Counted from the first letter of the stretch, positions 9,955 through 22,420 are shown. The stretch: 64,000 nt of DNA from Meconema thalassinum (GCA_946902985.2 OX336392.1:462422693-462486692); one strand, 5' to 3'. Program-made: numbers and translations. Notes: generated by a model from the sequence alone, not told the origin.

Positions 9955-12299
9955 TTGGAAAAATCCAGTGATGGTAAGCGTATCCTCGATTTCTCAGAAG
10001 CTCATAACCTGGTAATTGCGAACACATGGTTCAAAAAGCGTGACTCATATCTGATCACGTTTTACAGCGGCACTAATGCCACGCAGATCGACTACATCCT
10101 TGTGAGGCGTCGTGATCTCAAAGATGTGCTTGATGCAAAGGTCATCCCCTATGAAACAGTTGCGACACAACACCGTCCATTGATCTGCAAGCTACGAATC
10201 AAGTTGCCAACAAACAAGCACGTAGATCGCACAGGACCTGCGAGAATCAAATGGTGGAAATTCAAGGACAAGGAAGCCGACATCATAGCCCGAATTACTC
10301 TGCCACCAATTACCACCGTTGAAGAAAGCTGGAAGAAACTGAAAGAGACTGCTCACGAAGCTGCACATGCCTTTCTTGGGTCAACAAAACCAGGACGACG
10401 GAGGATCAATAGAAATACGTGGCTTTGGAATGACACCGTCAAAGACGCGGTAAGCACAAAGAAACGATTGTATCACGAGTTTCTTGCCGATAAAACACTG
10501 AATCGATGGAATGCGTACAGAAGAGGCCGTAGCGATGCAAAAAAAAGGTAATAGCAGCAACCAAATCCTCACGTTTTGCAGATCTATACGCAAAACTAGA
10601 CACACGTGAAGGAGAGCGGGACTTATATCGACCCGCTAAAGCAAGATATCGCAATTCGGAAGATGTTCATCGGTTCTACGGAGTCAATGACGAGGCTGGT
10701 AACCTGCTAGTTGAATGGAACAAGGCAAGAGAACGATGGCACAGCTATTTCAAGAAGATCTCAACAGAAGAGTTCCCCCATACACCAATTCCCACCGGCC
10801 ATGTTGTTGAAGGGCCCGTAAGAGAAATTGTAGTCGAAGAGGTCAAGACTACTTTGATGAAAATGAAGCCTGGAAAGGCCACCGGCCCAGATGATCTCCC
10901 AGCCGAGTTATGGTGTTCTAATCATTGGAAGGCAGCCGAATGGTTAACGGAACTCTTCAACAAGATCATTGACGAGGGACAAACACCAACTGACTGGCAA
11001 CAAAGTATCACTGTGCCTATTTTTAAGAAGAAGGGAAGTCCCGCTGAGTGCACCAACTACCGGCCAATTCGACTTCTATGCCACGCCATGAAAATCTTTG
11101 AGCGTGTTCTGGACCAAAGGATCCGTGAGATTGCACAGATTTCCAGAAACCAGGCGGGATTTGTGAAGAACTGCGACACAACTGATGCGATTCATGCTGA
11201 AAGACTATTAGTCGAGAAACACCATGAGAAAGCCAAGCCACTGCATCTAGCATTCCTGGATCTCGAAAAGGCCTTTGATCGAGTGTCTCACAGTCTCATC
11301 TGGCTAGCACTCCGAAAACATGATGTGCCAGAGCAGCTTATTAACTGGGTGCAGTTGCTTTATGCACAGCCAAGAAGTTACGTCCGTACAACTTCAGGAC
11401 AATCCAAGGACTTCCCCATCACAGTCGGTGTCCATCAAGGTTCTGCATTATCACCGCTTCTTTTCATTCTAGTTATGGACACCGTGACAGTTGACCTGCA
11501 CCGGCCATTACCATGGACCCTACTTTATGCTGATGACGTGATGCTGGCAGCAGAAAACAAGCTTGATCGGCAAAGCCAAACTCAAGAATGGTGTGACCGT
11601 TTGGTGCAACATGGTTTGCGCCTTAACTTGAAGAAAACTGAGTACATGACATCAGATAGACATGAAATGGGAACCATCACGGTCAATGGTGAAGATCTGA
11701 TGCGTGTGAGTAAATTTAAGTACCTCGGTTCCACAATCACTGTTGACGGCCGACTCACCGAAGAGGTCAATACCAGAACTCAAGCAGCCTGGATGAAGTG
11801 GCGAACAACAACCGGAGTCACTTGCGACCGCAGGATGAAAGATCATTTAAAATCAAAAATCGATCGTACTGTCATCCGGCCAGTCGCCTTGTATGGTTGT
11901 GAGTGCTGGCCGACTACAGTCGAGACAGAACGCCGGCTAAGTGCATTGGAAACAAAGATGCTGAGATGGACAGCGGGCCTCACTAAGTTAGAACACGTTT
12001 CCAATGACAGCATCAGAAAACAGTTTGGAGTTGCGCCGATCCAAGACAAGATGCGTGAGAGCCGACTTCGTTGGTTTGGGCATGTTTTACGGGCCGATGA
12101 TGCCTCTATTGCCAAGACGGGATACACACTTGAAGCCGTCGGCAGAAGACCTAAAGGACGACCTAAACAACGTTGGGCTGATACGCTTCATAAAGACCTG
12201 CAAAGCGTGAACATCCATCCAGATGCAGCCCGAGACAGAGCCAAATGGAGACAACGGACCCATGTAGCGAACCCCGCAGGCGCGCGCGACAAACGCTGA
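9955..12299 (+). pseudogene. LINE-A endonuclease C-terminus and reverse transcriptase
   Basis: The first frame (9955-10551) gives RILDFSEAHNLVIANTWF, TQIDYILVRR and TQHRPL, the end of the APE endonuclease. After a slip in the A run at 10540-10547 the next frame continues into GKATGPDDLPAEL, NYRPIRLLCHAMKI, HLAFLDLEKAFDRV, VHQGSALSPLLF and the catalytic LLYADDVMLAA. After the RT come the thumb and a C-terminal zone with WFGHVLRADD and GRPKQRWADTL, typical of RTE-type LINEs. The frame from 10854 to the stop at 12299 is open for 481 codons. Confidence 0.9.
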
Positions 12300-12313
12300 A
12301 GGAAAAGAAGAAG

Positions 12314-14456
12314 ATATTAATGTAGATAATCATTTACTTGTTTCGGCTTTCTATAACAATTTGCAATTGTCTTCTACAGAACTTTCTTCAGTGTTGGGAA
12401 GTGAAACAGCTGTGAAGAGTTGGAGAACACTGTTCAGTTTGTTACAGTATCTTACTGAGAAGAGATTCCAAACCAGCTTGGAAAATTACGTGGCCAATGT
12501 CTTAAAATTGCTGGATGTCATTCAAGAAACTTTATTGGATAGTGGAGAAGAGGGAATTTCTCAGCAAGTTATTTTTTTTTATCCGAGCAATTCTCTCTTA
12601 TATTTAATAACAAAAAAGTATTCTCCCAACATGATACTTTGCTCTTACATATTGTACATGCAATCCGCGAAGTGTTATGATACTATCAGGCAGAACAAAT
12701 TTCTATCCCTTCCTCATTCTAAACATTTACAAAGATTGACTTCTTCCCTTAATGTAGCTCCGGGTAATTTTAACGAAAACGTTCATTTCTTGAAAAAAAA
12801 AAACACGCTGAAAAGTGTGATGATAAGTGGGTAATTTTGCAACTTGATGAAATATATGTTAAAGAAGAAATTTCCTACAGGTCGGGAAACATAACTGGAT
12901 TTGCTGAAACCCAAGAACAGTTAAGTGAAGCAAAAACTGTGCAAGTGTTCGTGATAACTGGAGCTTTTTCGTCTTTAGAACATGTAATTTCCTTGAATCC
13001 GGTGAAACATCTCTCTGGACAGGAACTCGCGGGTATGACAAAACAGTATATTGCTTTGCTAGAAGAGTGTGATTTCAAAGTCCTCTGTGTAATTTCAGAC
13101 AACAATAGACTGAACCAGAATATGTTTCCAATTCTAAGTAGGGACTCAGAAGGTAGTTCTCTTCTTTCATTGCCAGATATTGATCACCCCGTGTACTATA
13201 TGTATGATACCGTACATCTGTTTAAAAATATTAGAAATAACTGGCTTAATCAGAAAGACAGCTCCAACATCTTCATATTCCCACAATTTGACGTACAGGA
13301 TAGCAATGAAGAGAAATCACCTCTGAGAGCACAGTTTAGTGACCTGCGCTCCGTGTACAGAGAACTACATTCTGAAGAAGGCCTTTTAACTAAATTACAG
13401 AGCTTTATATCCTACCAACTTGGAAAGGCAGAATGTTATGTTGGTCGTAAACGTTTTCCACGAAAGTACACGCGCAGCACTTGCTGCTAAAGGGTATAGT
13501 GAGACTGCAGTTTTCATTGCAATAATTTGGAAATGGTGGGAAATCGTAAATACAAAGACTAAAATAAGTGGCGTTTGTAGAAATAATATGGTGGGGGTGC
13601 CTTTTACGTCACTAGATGACGAACGATTCGTGTTCCTAGAGAGATTTGTTTTATGGGCCAATACCTGGCTGCAAATAGGACAACAATATCATGGTGGCAG
13701 TCTATAGCTATGACACAGGAAAAACATTGATCCATACAACGAAGACACTAATCTCAATAATAAGATTCGCGTTGCTGCACCTCTCAGTGGAAACTTCTAA
13801 CCGATAGACTTGAAAAACGCTTCAGTGTATACCGTCAAATGAGCGGTGGAAACTACTCCGTTAGTGTCAGGGAAATAATGGGCTCGGAAAGAAAGATCAG
13901 AGCAAAAAGTGTTTTAGGAATCAGATCTGCTCGTTACGGCCAAATTGCTCTCAATGTGGACAATTTAAAAGTGTGTGATGAAGAAATTAAACCCTAGGAC
14001 GAACTGGATTGTATTCTTCGTGACGACATACCATCGATAATTCAGGAATGTATGGTAAACAGTGATGTTGACGCTTCTGCTCTGCTTTCTGTGTGTGGCT
14101 ACGCAAGTTTTAAGACAGCCGCCAAAATAGAATGCAAAATCTGCAGAGATCTCATAATTGGTGAAAATAGGGAGGATACTTACTTTAAGGAGATGAACAG
14201 GGGTGGTTTGACTGTACCATCAAGTACAGTAATGAGCATAGGAAAATATGCATTTCGTTCGATGCAAGTTATGGTATCGGGCAAATACGAAACGAAGTGT
14301 TTAAAGCGATGTAAAAGGCATTATTCAATTTTACGTTCTTTAATCAAACTTGTTGTCAACGAAGACGTGGACCTGAGACAAATATTGGAGCGTACATGTG
14401 TGTGCAGTACTCCGATTATGAAAATTACTGATCGTATTATTTGTATACTTGGATAA
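12314..14456 (+). pseudogene. P-element-like transposase, catalytic part
   Basis: Starts with the right copy of the 10-bp TSD and continues the protein begun at 3796. Blocks seen are SSTELSSVLGSETAVKSW, then LQLDEIYVKEEISY (first catalytic Asp block), VISDNNRLNQNMF (second Asp block), YDTVHLFKNIRNNWLNQK, then FHESTRAAL, TSLDDERF and KRFSVYRQMSGGNY. This order matches P-element/THAP9-type transposases with an RNase-H-like core. Frameshifts occur around 12835, 13420 and 13710, and there are stops near 13997. Termini and the 8-bp TSD expected for this superfamily were not identified. Confidence 0.8.
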
Positions 14457-14610
14457 TTACAAGAAAGCAAGATGTGATAAAGTTTCTTTAGATAAGGCCC
14501 CGAAAAGAAAAAGAAATTTCTGTGCGCGCCCGCGCGCGTGTGTGTGTTGAGCCATATTCTGAAATTTACTTTATTTCGATTAGTACGTTCCCTCCAGTGT
14601 AATCAAGAAC

Positions 14611-15880
14611 ATGATGATGATGATAATTGTTGTTTTAAGGGGCCTAACATCTAGGTTATCGGCCCCTAATGATTCACAAAGAGAATAGATTGAAAAAGAC
14701 CCACAAAACGTAGGCTAGATTCAAAATACGTACAAAATGCAATGTAGCGTCGAAATACTTACAAAATGCAACGGAAATTCAAAATACTTACAAAATGCAA
14801 ATGAGATCAAAAATACGTACAAAACGCAATTGTGGTTCAAAATACTTACAAAATGCAATTGAAATTGAAAATACACGATGTAATTCAGATTGAAATATCC
14901 CAGTTCCAATCCAAATTATTCACAAAGTGCAATTGAAATTCAAAATACTTACAAAATGCAATTGAAATTGAAAATGCTTACAAAATGGACGGTAGATTCA
15001 AACGACTCATGTGGATTGACAATACTTACAAAATGCAATTTAGATTGAAAATACTTGACAAAATGTAATTTAGATTCAAAATACCCACAAAATGCAATTG
15101 AGAATCAAAATATTTGCAAAATGCCCACCAAACAAAATGCAATTTAGATTTAAAACTCTTGCGAAATGCGGTTTTGGGTGAAAATACTTACAAAATGCAA
15201 TTGAAATTCAAAATACTCACAAAGGTCCCTCCGCCATATTGAAAGACTTACTAAAAATCAATTTAGATTGTCAATCTTTACAAAATGCAATTGAGGTTGA
15301 AAACAATCGCGAGATGTAATTTAGATCGAAAAAACTTACAAAATGCAACGTAGATTAAAAATGCCGTAAAAATCGCTAAAAAGAATTTAGATACACGGTG
15401 AACCAAGTAACAAAAACAGTGCGGGAATCTTAAAGAGAAAAGGAAATATAAGGAAAAGAGGAGAGGAGAGGAGAGAGGAGAGGGTCTGCCCCAAATGTAA
15501 GGGACAAAAGGGGGAAAATGACCCAGCTCAGGAATCCCTCGGGGTCGCCAACTCCCGAACTAACCAGCCGTGAGCCCCTGAGGGTGTAGCAGTATCTAGG
15601 GTGCACCAGAAGTGGTGGGGCTACATACACCCTGCCTCCTTAAGGGCCTAGAGCACAAGGCTGGAGGTAAAAGGAAAAGGAAAAGAAGGCTGACCCCTCA
15701 CAGAAGGAGGGTATCAGGAAAGATGAGACAAGGGCCAATTAAGGCGGAAAAGGGAAATACTCCCTAGGCCTCGGATAACCTCATACCGTCGGGGTCGGAA
15801 GAGAAAAAGAGGTGACCAAGGGAGGTCGACAGGAAAGAAAACGGAGAGGAGCCCGGCACAAGTAAGTGGAAGCAATGCCG
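14611..15880 (-). mobile_element. ATC-tail retroposon copy 4, long array-bearing variant
   Basis: A 1270-bp minus-strand copy flanked by the 11-bp TSD TAATCAAGAAC (14600-14610 and 15881-15891). It is 5' truncated, ending at CGGCATTGCTTCC in its own orientation. It has the usual 3' stem-loop and ATC tail (14611-14670) and the usual first half, but most of the second half is replaced by a degenerate tandem array (about 14680-15400). The same architecture occurs at 43844-45264, so this is a real subfamily. Confidence 0.9.
14680..15400. repeat. degenerate tandem array inside retroposon copy 4
   Basis: About two dozen degenerate units of roughly 28-35 bp with the core ACTTACAAAATGCAATTGA followed by AATTCAAAAT or similar. 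Units differ by substitutions and spacing. The matching array in the other long copy lies at about 44410-45230 in the opposite orientation. Confidence 0.85.
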
Positions 15881-16006
15881 TAATCAAGAACACTAAAAAG
15901 GAGAGTGATGAGTCGAGTTTTCTTCAAGCAAGCATTTTTAATAACGAAAATGTCAAACATTTTGTATTGTAAGAAAATAAAAACAGCTAGTCTTTAATGA
16001 TTCGCT

Positions 16007-16237
16007 CTAATCATCACTATCATCTTCAGCTCCAGTTTCCCGGGTTTCTTCCTGCCAGAATATAGTTAGTAAGTACCGTATGTGAAGAAAATATTTTAGT
16101 ACACGTGAGCAGATTTCTTGTACTTTGTTATCGGTGACGCTAAGCTGTTTGAGGATATCATTGGTGTGCTTGAAAGCTTCAGGAAGGGATGCAAATTCCT
16201 TTCCCCGTACTGTTACCTGTATGCTGTCAAGTGGCAT
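16007..16237 (-). CDS. short ORF, possible C-terminus of the pogo-like gene
   Basis: A 76-residue frame beginning MPLDSIQVTVRGKEF and ending in the acidic tail EETRETGAEDDSDD. I do not recognise a domain. It lies downstream of, and on the same strand as, the pogo-like transposase, so it may be its tail or last exon; the region between (16238-17014) has no supporting coding sequence. Confidence 0.3.
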   Translation of the reverse strand: MPLDSIQVTVRGKEFASLPEAFKHTNDILKQLSVTDNKVQEICSRVLKYFLHIRYLLTIFWQEETRETGAEDDSDD

Positions 16238-17014
16238 TCATTAGTGGTTGGACAAAACCGATAAGTAATAAAATTTCTGCTTGTTTGTTAAAGTACATAA
16301 ACAGATATGATATGATCAGTTAAATATATTCAACTAATTATTGTGTTCTGTAGAAGACACAAAAACCGCATACTTGTAGTGCAATCAAACATTAGTTTCC
16401 AGAATGCTCCTTTTGTATACCGCTCTGGGCTGACTTCTATCGCAGTCATTTGCTTTAATCGCCCGTAGTGACAGCGGAAAATGTCTCAAACATATAATCG
16501 ATTACTAAGGAAGGACTGTGGTGAAATTCGGGAGTCCATCCCAATTTCTTCTGTAAACAAAACCGATTTAATTACATGAATGCATCTCTCTGCCGTATGA
16601 CTAGCGTGCTGTCGGCCGGCCAGCTGAGACCTCTAACGTCACTCGCCGGTGACAGAGTGGGGGTACCGCTCCCGCCTGTTAACTTAAGAACGCCGTGGAG
16701 GAACCCCTTAATTTGGTCAAATATTGGGCGCAGCAGGCCCAGCAAGAAGCAATCAAAATAACGAAGAAAATTCAGGGCTCAGGAGAACGGAAACAAATTG
16801 AATGAACCTGCCAACCGAGGCAGCAAGCGGGCGGGCAAACGTGGTACGTGAGACCACAAAAGTTACATTACAGTCACGAGCACGTGATTCCAAGCTAGTG
16901 GCGAATTTAATTTTAATCACCTGGGAAGGTTTGCGGAGCACCACATGGCTCATAATTGAATATGCATTGCAGCCAAAGCAATGAGCAAGCAGAAGGCTCT
17001 AGGCTTAGACAGCC
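16238..17014. other. unassigned stretch downstream of the pogo-like transposase
   Basis: No convincing gene. The GC-rich part at 16590-16860 carries short open frames on both strands with no recognised motif. It may be an insertion in, or the 3' flank of, the pogo-like element. Confidence 0.3.
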
Positions 17015-18500
17015 TTATGCCACGAGAGACTGAGTGCAAGGTGGTGGAATGGTATTTTCACTGGCAGTGGAAAAACGTTTCCCAAGCCATTTGGAAAAAT
17101 CCACTGCATCAACATTCCAAGGGCAAAGACCCCTTGCCCAAAAGCCATTTTTGAGAGAAGCTTCAAGATTGATGTTCATAAACATTTTAAGAAAATGAGC
17201 AAAATCCTCCTTTATGACGGCCTTCTTTGGATTGTCGGTTCGCCAAGAAAGGGTAGCTTCTTTCCACTTTCCTATAATAGGCTTATATGTTGCGACCTCA
17301 GCTGGCTGCAAAATTCTTGTCGAGTTCGGACACAGTGCAACAAGAACAATCTTCAGCTCCTTGCACAGCTCACTGAGGTGGTAGGTAGTTGAGTTTTATG
17401 TCCTTCTACAAATAAAATGATGGTCAACGGAATGTTAATTTCTAAAATATAAGGGTAGAATACATTCCCTATGCACTCAAAGAAGAGCTGTTATCGCTGC
17501 GTCCAACAGCCCAGTTTTCTGGAATTTTACGGACGATTGCCAGTGGAATCCTCCGTAGTGGTTATAATATGATCATGGGAAGGCACACCTTCCCCGTGGC
17601 GCAAAAGGTGCACATTACTGATAGAGTTGATTTGGCCTGCCCAAGTTCAACTTCGTACACATTCTTACTGCCTGAAGGTGCTAGAACAAGATTCTTCTTG
17701 GGACACAACATGAAGTTAGTTTCATCACCATTAAATGCTTTTTCGGGATCTGAAAGAATATGAAACACATTCTCTTCTTGGAGGATATCCTGAACTGAAC
17801 CATCCCTCAACATCTTCTTTCGCTACGCAAGCACTATCAGCTGGCACTCCTTCAGGCGTCGTACAATACTTATTAGGCTGTCGGCGTAGAAAGCCAAGGT
17901 ACCATTTATTACCAGGCAAGTTTCCTTTAAAAGGATTTGTTCTGGGATTCTTTTCAAGAAAATCCTGAACACTCATTTGAATGTCTTCTTTCCTTCTGGG
18001 GAATCCCTTCCGAGTACATTCATAAATCCGCCAGGAAAATAGATGATATTTACAATTTATTGTCAACTAAGCCTATCTTATACATTATTTTCAAATCAAA
18101 CATGTAATCACTGTCTGGATACACTTACTGCACTGATGACCAATACGTCCCAGGTCCCATCTGAAAAAGCAGCAGCATCGTAAAAGATTAGATGAAATAA
18201 TATATTGATAGTGGTAGTTCTGATGTACAGATGCAAATTAAGCTAATTTTTTAGAAAAGTTATTGTAATAAATTAATATAAAATATACATACCGAACAAG
18301 GGTGTTTTCTTCCTCTTCACTTTAAACAGGGGGAACTCAATGTATAGTTTTAGAAAAATTTTCACCACAGCGAAATTGTATGGTAGATCTAGGAACTCCG
18401 AATTATCTTTCAGCAGTTTGAAAGGCATAGCATCTTCCACTGCTTGAACGGCTCTTCTTATATCGTCCTCGCTATACTTGTTTGCCCACCGAGCACCCTT
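17015..18500 (-). pseudogene. pogo/jerky-like (DDE_1) transposase
   Basis: Read on the minus strand from 18500: an N-terminal psq/CENP-B-type helix-turn-helix (RWANKYSEDDIRRAVQAVED), a gap possibly holding an intron, then the second DNA-binding part (QDFLEKNPRTNPF, NKWYLGFLRRQPN). The DDE core follows: AFNGDETNFML (first Asp), PENWAVGRSD, LFVEGHKTQL where the family usually has DGHxSH, and RILQPAEVATYKPIIGKWK (usually QPADVxxFKPLK). At least three frameshifts separate these blocks, and the second catalytic Asp appears to be Glu. The element is inactive. Confidence 0.75.
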
Positions 18501-20640
18501 TTTTTAATTAGAGCTTAATGCCTACTAGTAAAATGTAAGAAATAAGTACAATCTCATGCGACCAATTATTGGCACATCATTTTCCAGTCATTGACACCCA
18601 TGCCAATAAGTGGTTACATGTGTCTTACGACTTTAAAAGACGAAATACACATAGCAGAATGTATGGTCTACCTTTTTCTACCGGCATTATGATCATAAAA
18701 CAAAATATGGAATTACCCAGTAATTGGCACTAGGTGTCAATAACTGGCAAAATGCTTATTTTCGAATAGCTGTAATTGGTACATCTATATCGGTGTATCG
18801 AGTGAGGTTAGGAGGTCAGAGTTGTCTTAAAAGTATTTTACAATTCACAAAATAAAGTAGCCTACCATATACTCATAAACAATATTTAATATATTAATAA
18901 ACTAATGTCATATGTATCTAAATGTTCTTAACTTACCGCTAAGGAAACAGTCCGGTGAGAAACAATGTTTGCAGTATCTGGCGCGATTGCTGCTATCCTC
19001 TATTGTAACAATGTCGACTGGCGGGAACAATTGAAATACTACATGCGGAGTGTTGAGGCTCAAAATTAGGGTACTTGCAGAACTGCAAACATGACAGACA
19101 CCTTATTATGCTCAGTTGTAGTAAGCAGTGCCAATTACTGGAGGGGTACCAACAATAGGATGGTTTACCCTATCTCAGATGAGACCTTGACAAATTCATT
19201 TATGAAGTTTTTTTCTAAACGAGCCAGCTTTATAAGCTTGTATTGTAATTAGGTCCGAGTAACAGCAATTCATTGGAATGTTATGGTACAGTGTGACAGC
19301 CAAGTCACAAGTTATTTAGATTATACTCGCATATGTTGTAAGCGAAGGATGTTATTATTATCATGATGTTTTGTTTAAACCATCTGAGTTGTCATTAGAC
19401 GCCATTGACAGTTTATGAAGGCTATATTTTTCTCACATTATGCGAATGATTTTGTTGCTGTGTTTTGAGACACAATGTTAGGGGTGGTACCCGTGTTTAG
19501 TGAAGGCCGGTAGACCTCTGTCATGTTACAAGTCTAGCCGAGGATTTTCTTGCTGGAGCCTTGTGCCAAGCAGATTACTTATGTATGGTAAACAGAACAT
19601 TTGATAGCTCGGAGTAGTGAAGTTCCCGTGTACTTTGTTGTGTGCACCAGTGGTTAGTCCACTTATTTAGGAAGCCTTGCAATATGGTCAATCGTCATAA
19701 TTAATGCACTCTTAAACCTACGATTATAAATAATAATCACAAATTAAATCATGAAATCTCAATTACTTAAAACGACTGTTAAAATACTCGTTAATTGTTA
19801 ATCGACTGTTAAACTTTGATCTACGATTGCAATCTTGCCCATTGCACTGTGCTTGAGAGGTTTATTCCTTGGCAGAATATTTTAGCACCTGACATTATCG
19901 ACGGACGGAGATCATTGGTTACCAAGAGTTTTCAACTCGTGGGCCGTGAATCCTAATGAGTTCAACTGTTATCGAACAGTTCCTTCAGTTTCTACGTACA
20001 CATTCAGATGACTAATGGAAACAAACCATTATGTTGTAGGCAGCAATAATACTATTGTGTGTAATATTTATTTATTGTGATATGTTAACCCAAGTGTTAC
20101 CCATCTTTCTTCTACTTTGTAGATCTTGTTGTACTGTTGCTGTAAATATTTGTGTTGTAACTGATGACTGCAAATCACAATTAAACCTTTGTTCAGTTTT
20201 TGTTTACCACGGACGCTTCTCGCCGTAGGTCAGTTAATATCAGGATTAGCTTGGATTGTGTAAAATTAAATGTAAATACGGGGTGGTCCCTGCTTGATTT
20301 AGATTTTTCTGTCTTGAATTGATTTTAATTTAGTTTGTTTCTTTGGGGGTACATTTCCTAAGGGTGTCTTTGACTTTTGCTATTATGGGAACTTGATCCC
20401 TATTGCGACGAGGAGTCTCGTGCCGGATAGCCCCACAAGGAGTGTATCCCGATCCTCTTCGGCCATATGTGTTCTGAGGAAGGAGTCATCTGAGAAGCCA
20501 CGCATGGTCGGTGGTGACCAGATAACCTCCTCCAACGGGCACAAATGAGACCACATAATCATTATAGGGGAAGGGGGGGGGGAGGCTGATTCCTGCACGT
20601 GGTGCCCCTGCATAGGTACTTGCACTAAAGTCCAAATACT
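18501..20640. other. unassigned AT-rich stretch
   Basis: No supported gene in about 2.1 kb. Near 18560-19150 several short motifs recur (CCAGTAATTGGCAC, GCCAATTACTGG, CAATAACTGGC) in both orientations, so a non-autonomous element may be present. A plus-strand stretch near 19470-20230 is bounded by GTTAGGGGTGGTACC and TTTACCACGGACGC, without enough evidence to call it an LTR. A minus-strand frame at 20383-20640 may be degraded mariner 3' sequence, but I cannot align it. Confidence 0.25.
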
Positions 20641-21540
20641 GAACTGAACGTCAGCAGTCCAGAAGCGAGTAACGCTGGGCATTCACTGTTGTCCCGTGCG
20701 GCATGAAGTGTATCAGAAGGGGGCCATCTTGGTCAAAGAAGAATGTCAGCATTACCTTTCCTGCACTCGTGTGAATGGTCTTGCCTTTTATGGGTGGTGG
20801 TGACCCTGGATGCTTTGTCGTTTGGATTCTGGTTCGAAATGATGACACCATGATTCATCTCCAGCCACCACTCGTGCCAGGAACCCATTCCCTTCCCTCG
20901 CATAGCACTGCAGATGACCAAGACAGTGGGCCATTCGATATGCTTCCGGGTGTGGTTGAAGACTACGGGGCACCCATTGGGCACACACTTTGCGCAAGTG
21001 CAGTCGTTCCTTCATGATGGTGTGTGCACACTTCCGACGCTCAATCCGACCACGGCGGCTATGGCATTCACTGTCACTCGGTGGTCCTGGGTAATGAGTG
21101 CATCAACCAGCTAGACGTTGTCATCGGTATTGCAGGGGGGTGCCCCAGACCGGGCATCATCGACTAACGACACCCGTCCTTCCCTGAAGCGCTTGTGCCA
21201 CGCCTTAACCCTTGCAAGGGACATGCAGTGTTCGCCGTACACTAGTGACATTCGGCGATGAATGTCCGTTCCCCCTACTCCTTCGGCTGTCAGAAACCGA
21301 ACAACACCTCTTTGCCTCCATGTCACTGTTTGCAATGCGACTGGCAGCGGTGGACGATTGATGCATGCTGCTGCTCGCTTTGTATCGTCACGTGACGTGC
21401 ACGCGTGCCCTCCAGCGACGGGCTGTGATCTTCCACGCTTTGGTCGGGACCACACCTCGTTACACACGCCACGATTAGCCGATGTCGTCACCGGTTTGCG
21501 CATTCCAGCCTCCGGCTCGTTACTTTTTGAACGCACCTTA
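20640..21540 (-). pseudogene. mariner transposase (DD34D type)
   Basis: From the right: an element end with GGTGCGTTCAAAAAGTAACG (about 21519-21539), then VVRFLTAEGVGGTDIHRRM and RVKAWHKRFREGRVSL (paired helix-turn-helix), one TAG stop after CNTDDNV, then LVDALITQDHRVTVNAIA, MKERLHLRKVCAQWVPR, VAGDESWCHHFEPESKRQS (first Asp block) and, after frameshifts, SAGKVMLTFFFDQDGPLLIHF (second Asp block). The end of the protein is not recognisable left of about 20640 and no left inverted repeat was found. It abuts the LINE-C endonuclease at a TATATA sequence, consistent with a TA target. Confidence 0.85.
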
Positions 21541-22420
21541 TATATCAGTGAATATCGAAGGTATTTCAATACCTAAACAACAGCTGCTATACGAACTATG
21601 CCGTGAACAGAAGTGTGATGTCCTATGCATACAAGAAATTCATAGAGATACCCAGCAGAGACGACCGAAAATACCCTGTATGCAGTTAGCGGCTGAAGTA
21701 ACCTACCCCATGCTGCATATGGAAGTGCTATTTTCATCAAACCAGGAATCCAAGTCATTAGTTCCCATTGGACATACGAGAATAACATTGAGATTATAAC
21801 CTTGGAGCTTAGTGACTGTGTGATCACCTCAGTGTACACGCCACCTTCAGAGAAATTATATTTTGTTCCTCCTAGAAACGTTGATTCGAGGAAGACTTCT
21901 GTATTAATAGGGGATTTTAACAGCCATATTCATGCTTGGGGATACACACATGAGGATGTAAACGGTGAAGACGTTCTATCATGGGCCGAAACTAACTACC
22001 TTTCCCTCGTTCATGATAGTAAACTACTTCCATCCTTCAGTAGTGGAAGGTGGCAACGAGGGTACAACCCTGATCTCCTTTTTGTAAGTGAAAACGTAGC
22101 ACAACAATGCGATAAATCAGTGTGTTCTCCTATCCCTTGCACTCAACACAGACCAATAATGTGTCAACTTCTTCCCTTCATAAGACCCCAAGAAACTGGT
22201 TTCAGAAGAAGGTATAACTTCAAGAAGGCTGATTGGCTGAAATTCTCCGAAATGCTGGTCAAAAAAGTCCAAACAATCATGCCTATACCTGATGAGTACG
22301 AACATTTTGTTGAGCTTGTTACATTCTGCTCGCGAGCATGTATCCCTAGAGGTTGCAGGACGAATTATCTTCAGGACGTTATTTCAGAAGCAGCTGCATT
22401 GCTCGAGGAGTATTGTACCC
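21541..22420 (+). pseudogene. LINE-C endonuclease fragment
   Basis: A second type of LINE endonuclease. One frame gives LLYELCREQKCDVLCIQEIHRD; after a frameshift near 21795 comes VITSVYTPPSEKL, SVLIGDFNSHIHAWGY (GDFN block), LSLVHDSKLLPSF, RGYNPDLLFVSE and CTQHRPIMCQ (terminal H block). The C-terminal linker FRRRYNFKKADW continues to about 22420, where the 3' end of LINE-B cuts in. The RT part was not found elsewhere in the window. I do not assign a clade. Confidence 0.8.

Larger units (their letters stand above)
4389..12313 (+). mobile_element. LINE-A: non-LTR retrotransposon (RTE-like), interrupted
   Basis: The element runs from the bases just after the left 10-bp TSD to a GAAGAAG tail just before the right TSD. 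In order it holds a repeat-bearing 5' region (4389-4990), a MITE (4430-4813), further 5' sequence, a retroposon copy (5461-6200), the start of the endonuclease (6711-7091), a gypsy fragment (7092-9952), and the rest of endonuclease plus reverse transcriptase (9955-12299). Without the insertions it would be about 3.9 kb. A frameshift and the deletion at the gypsy junction make it inactive. The RTE-like label rests on endonuclease and RT style recalled from that clade. Confidence 0.85.

Noticed and set aside
14680..15400. Possible CRISPR-like array
   Set aside because: Units are degenerate and contiguous without unique spacers of constant length, lie inside a retroposon in a eukaryotic genome, and have no cas genes.
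19470..20230. Possible solo LTR
   Set aside because: No duplicated flank, no second copy in the window and no convincing TG...CA boundaries.
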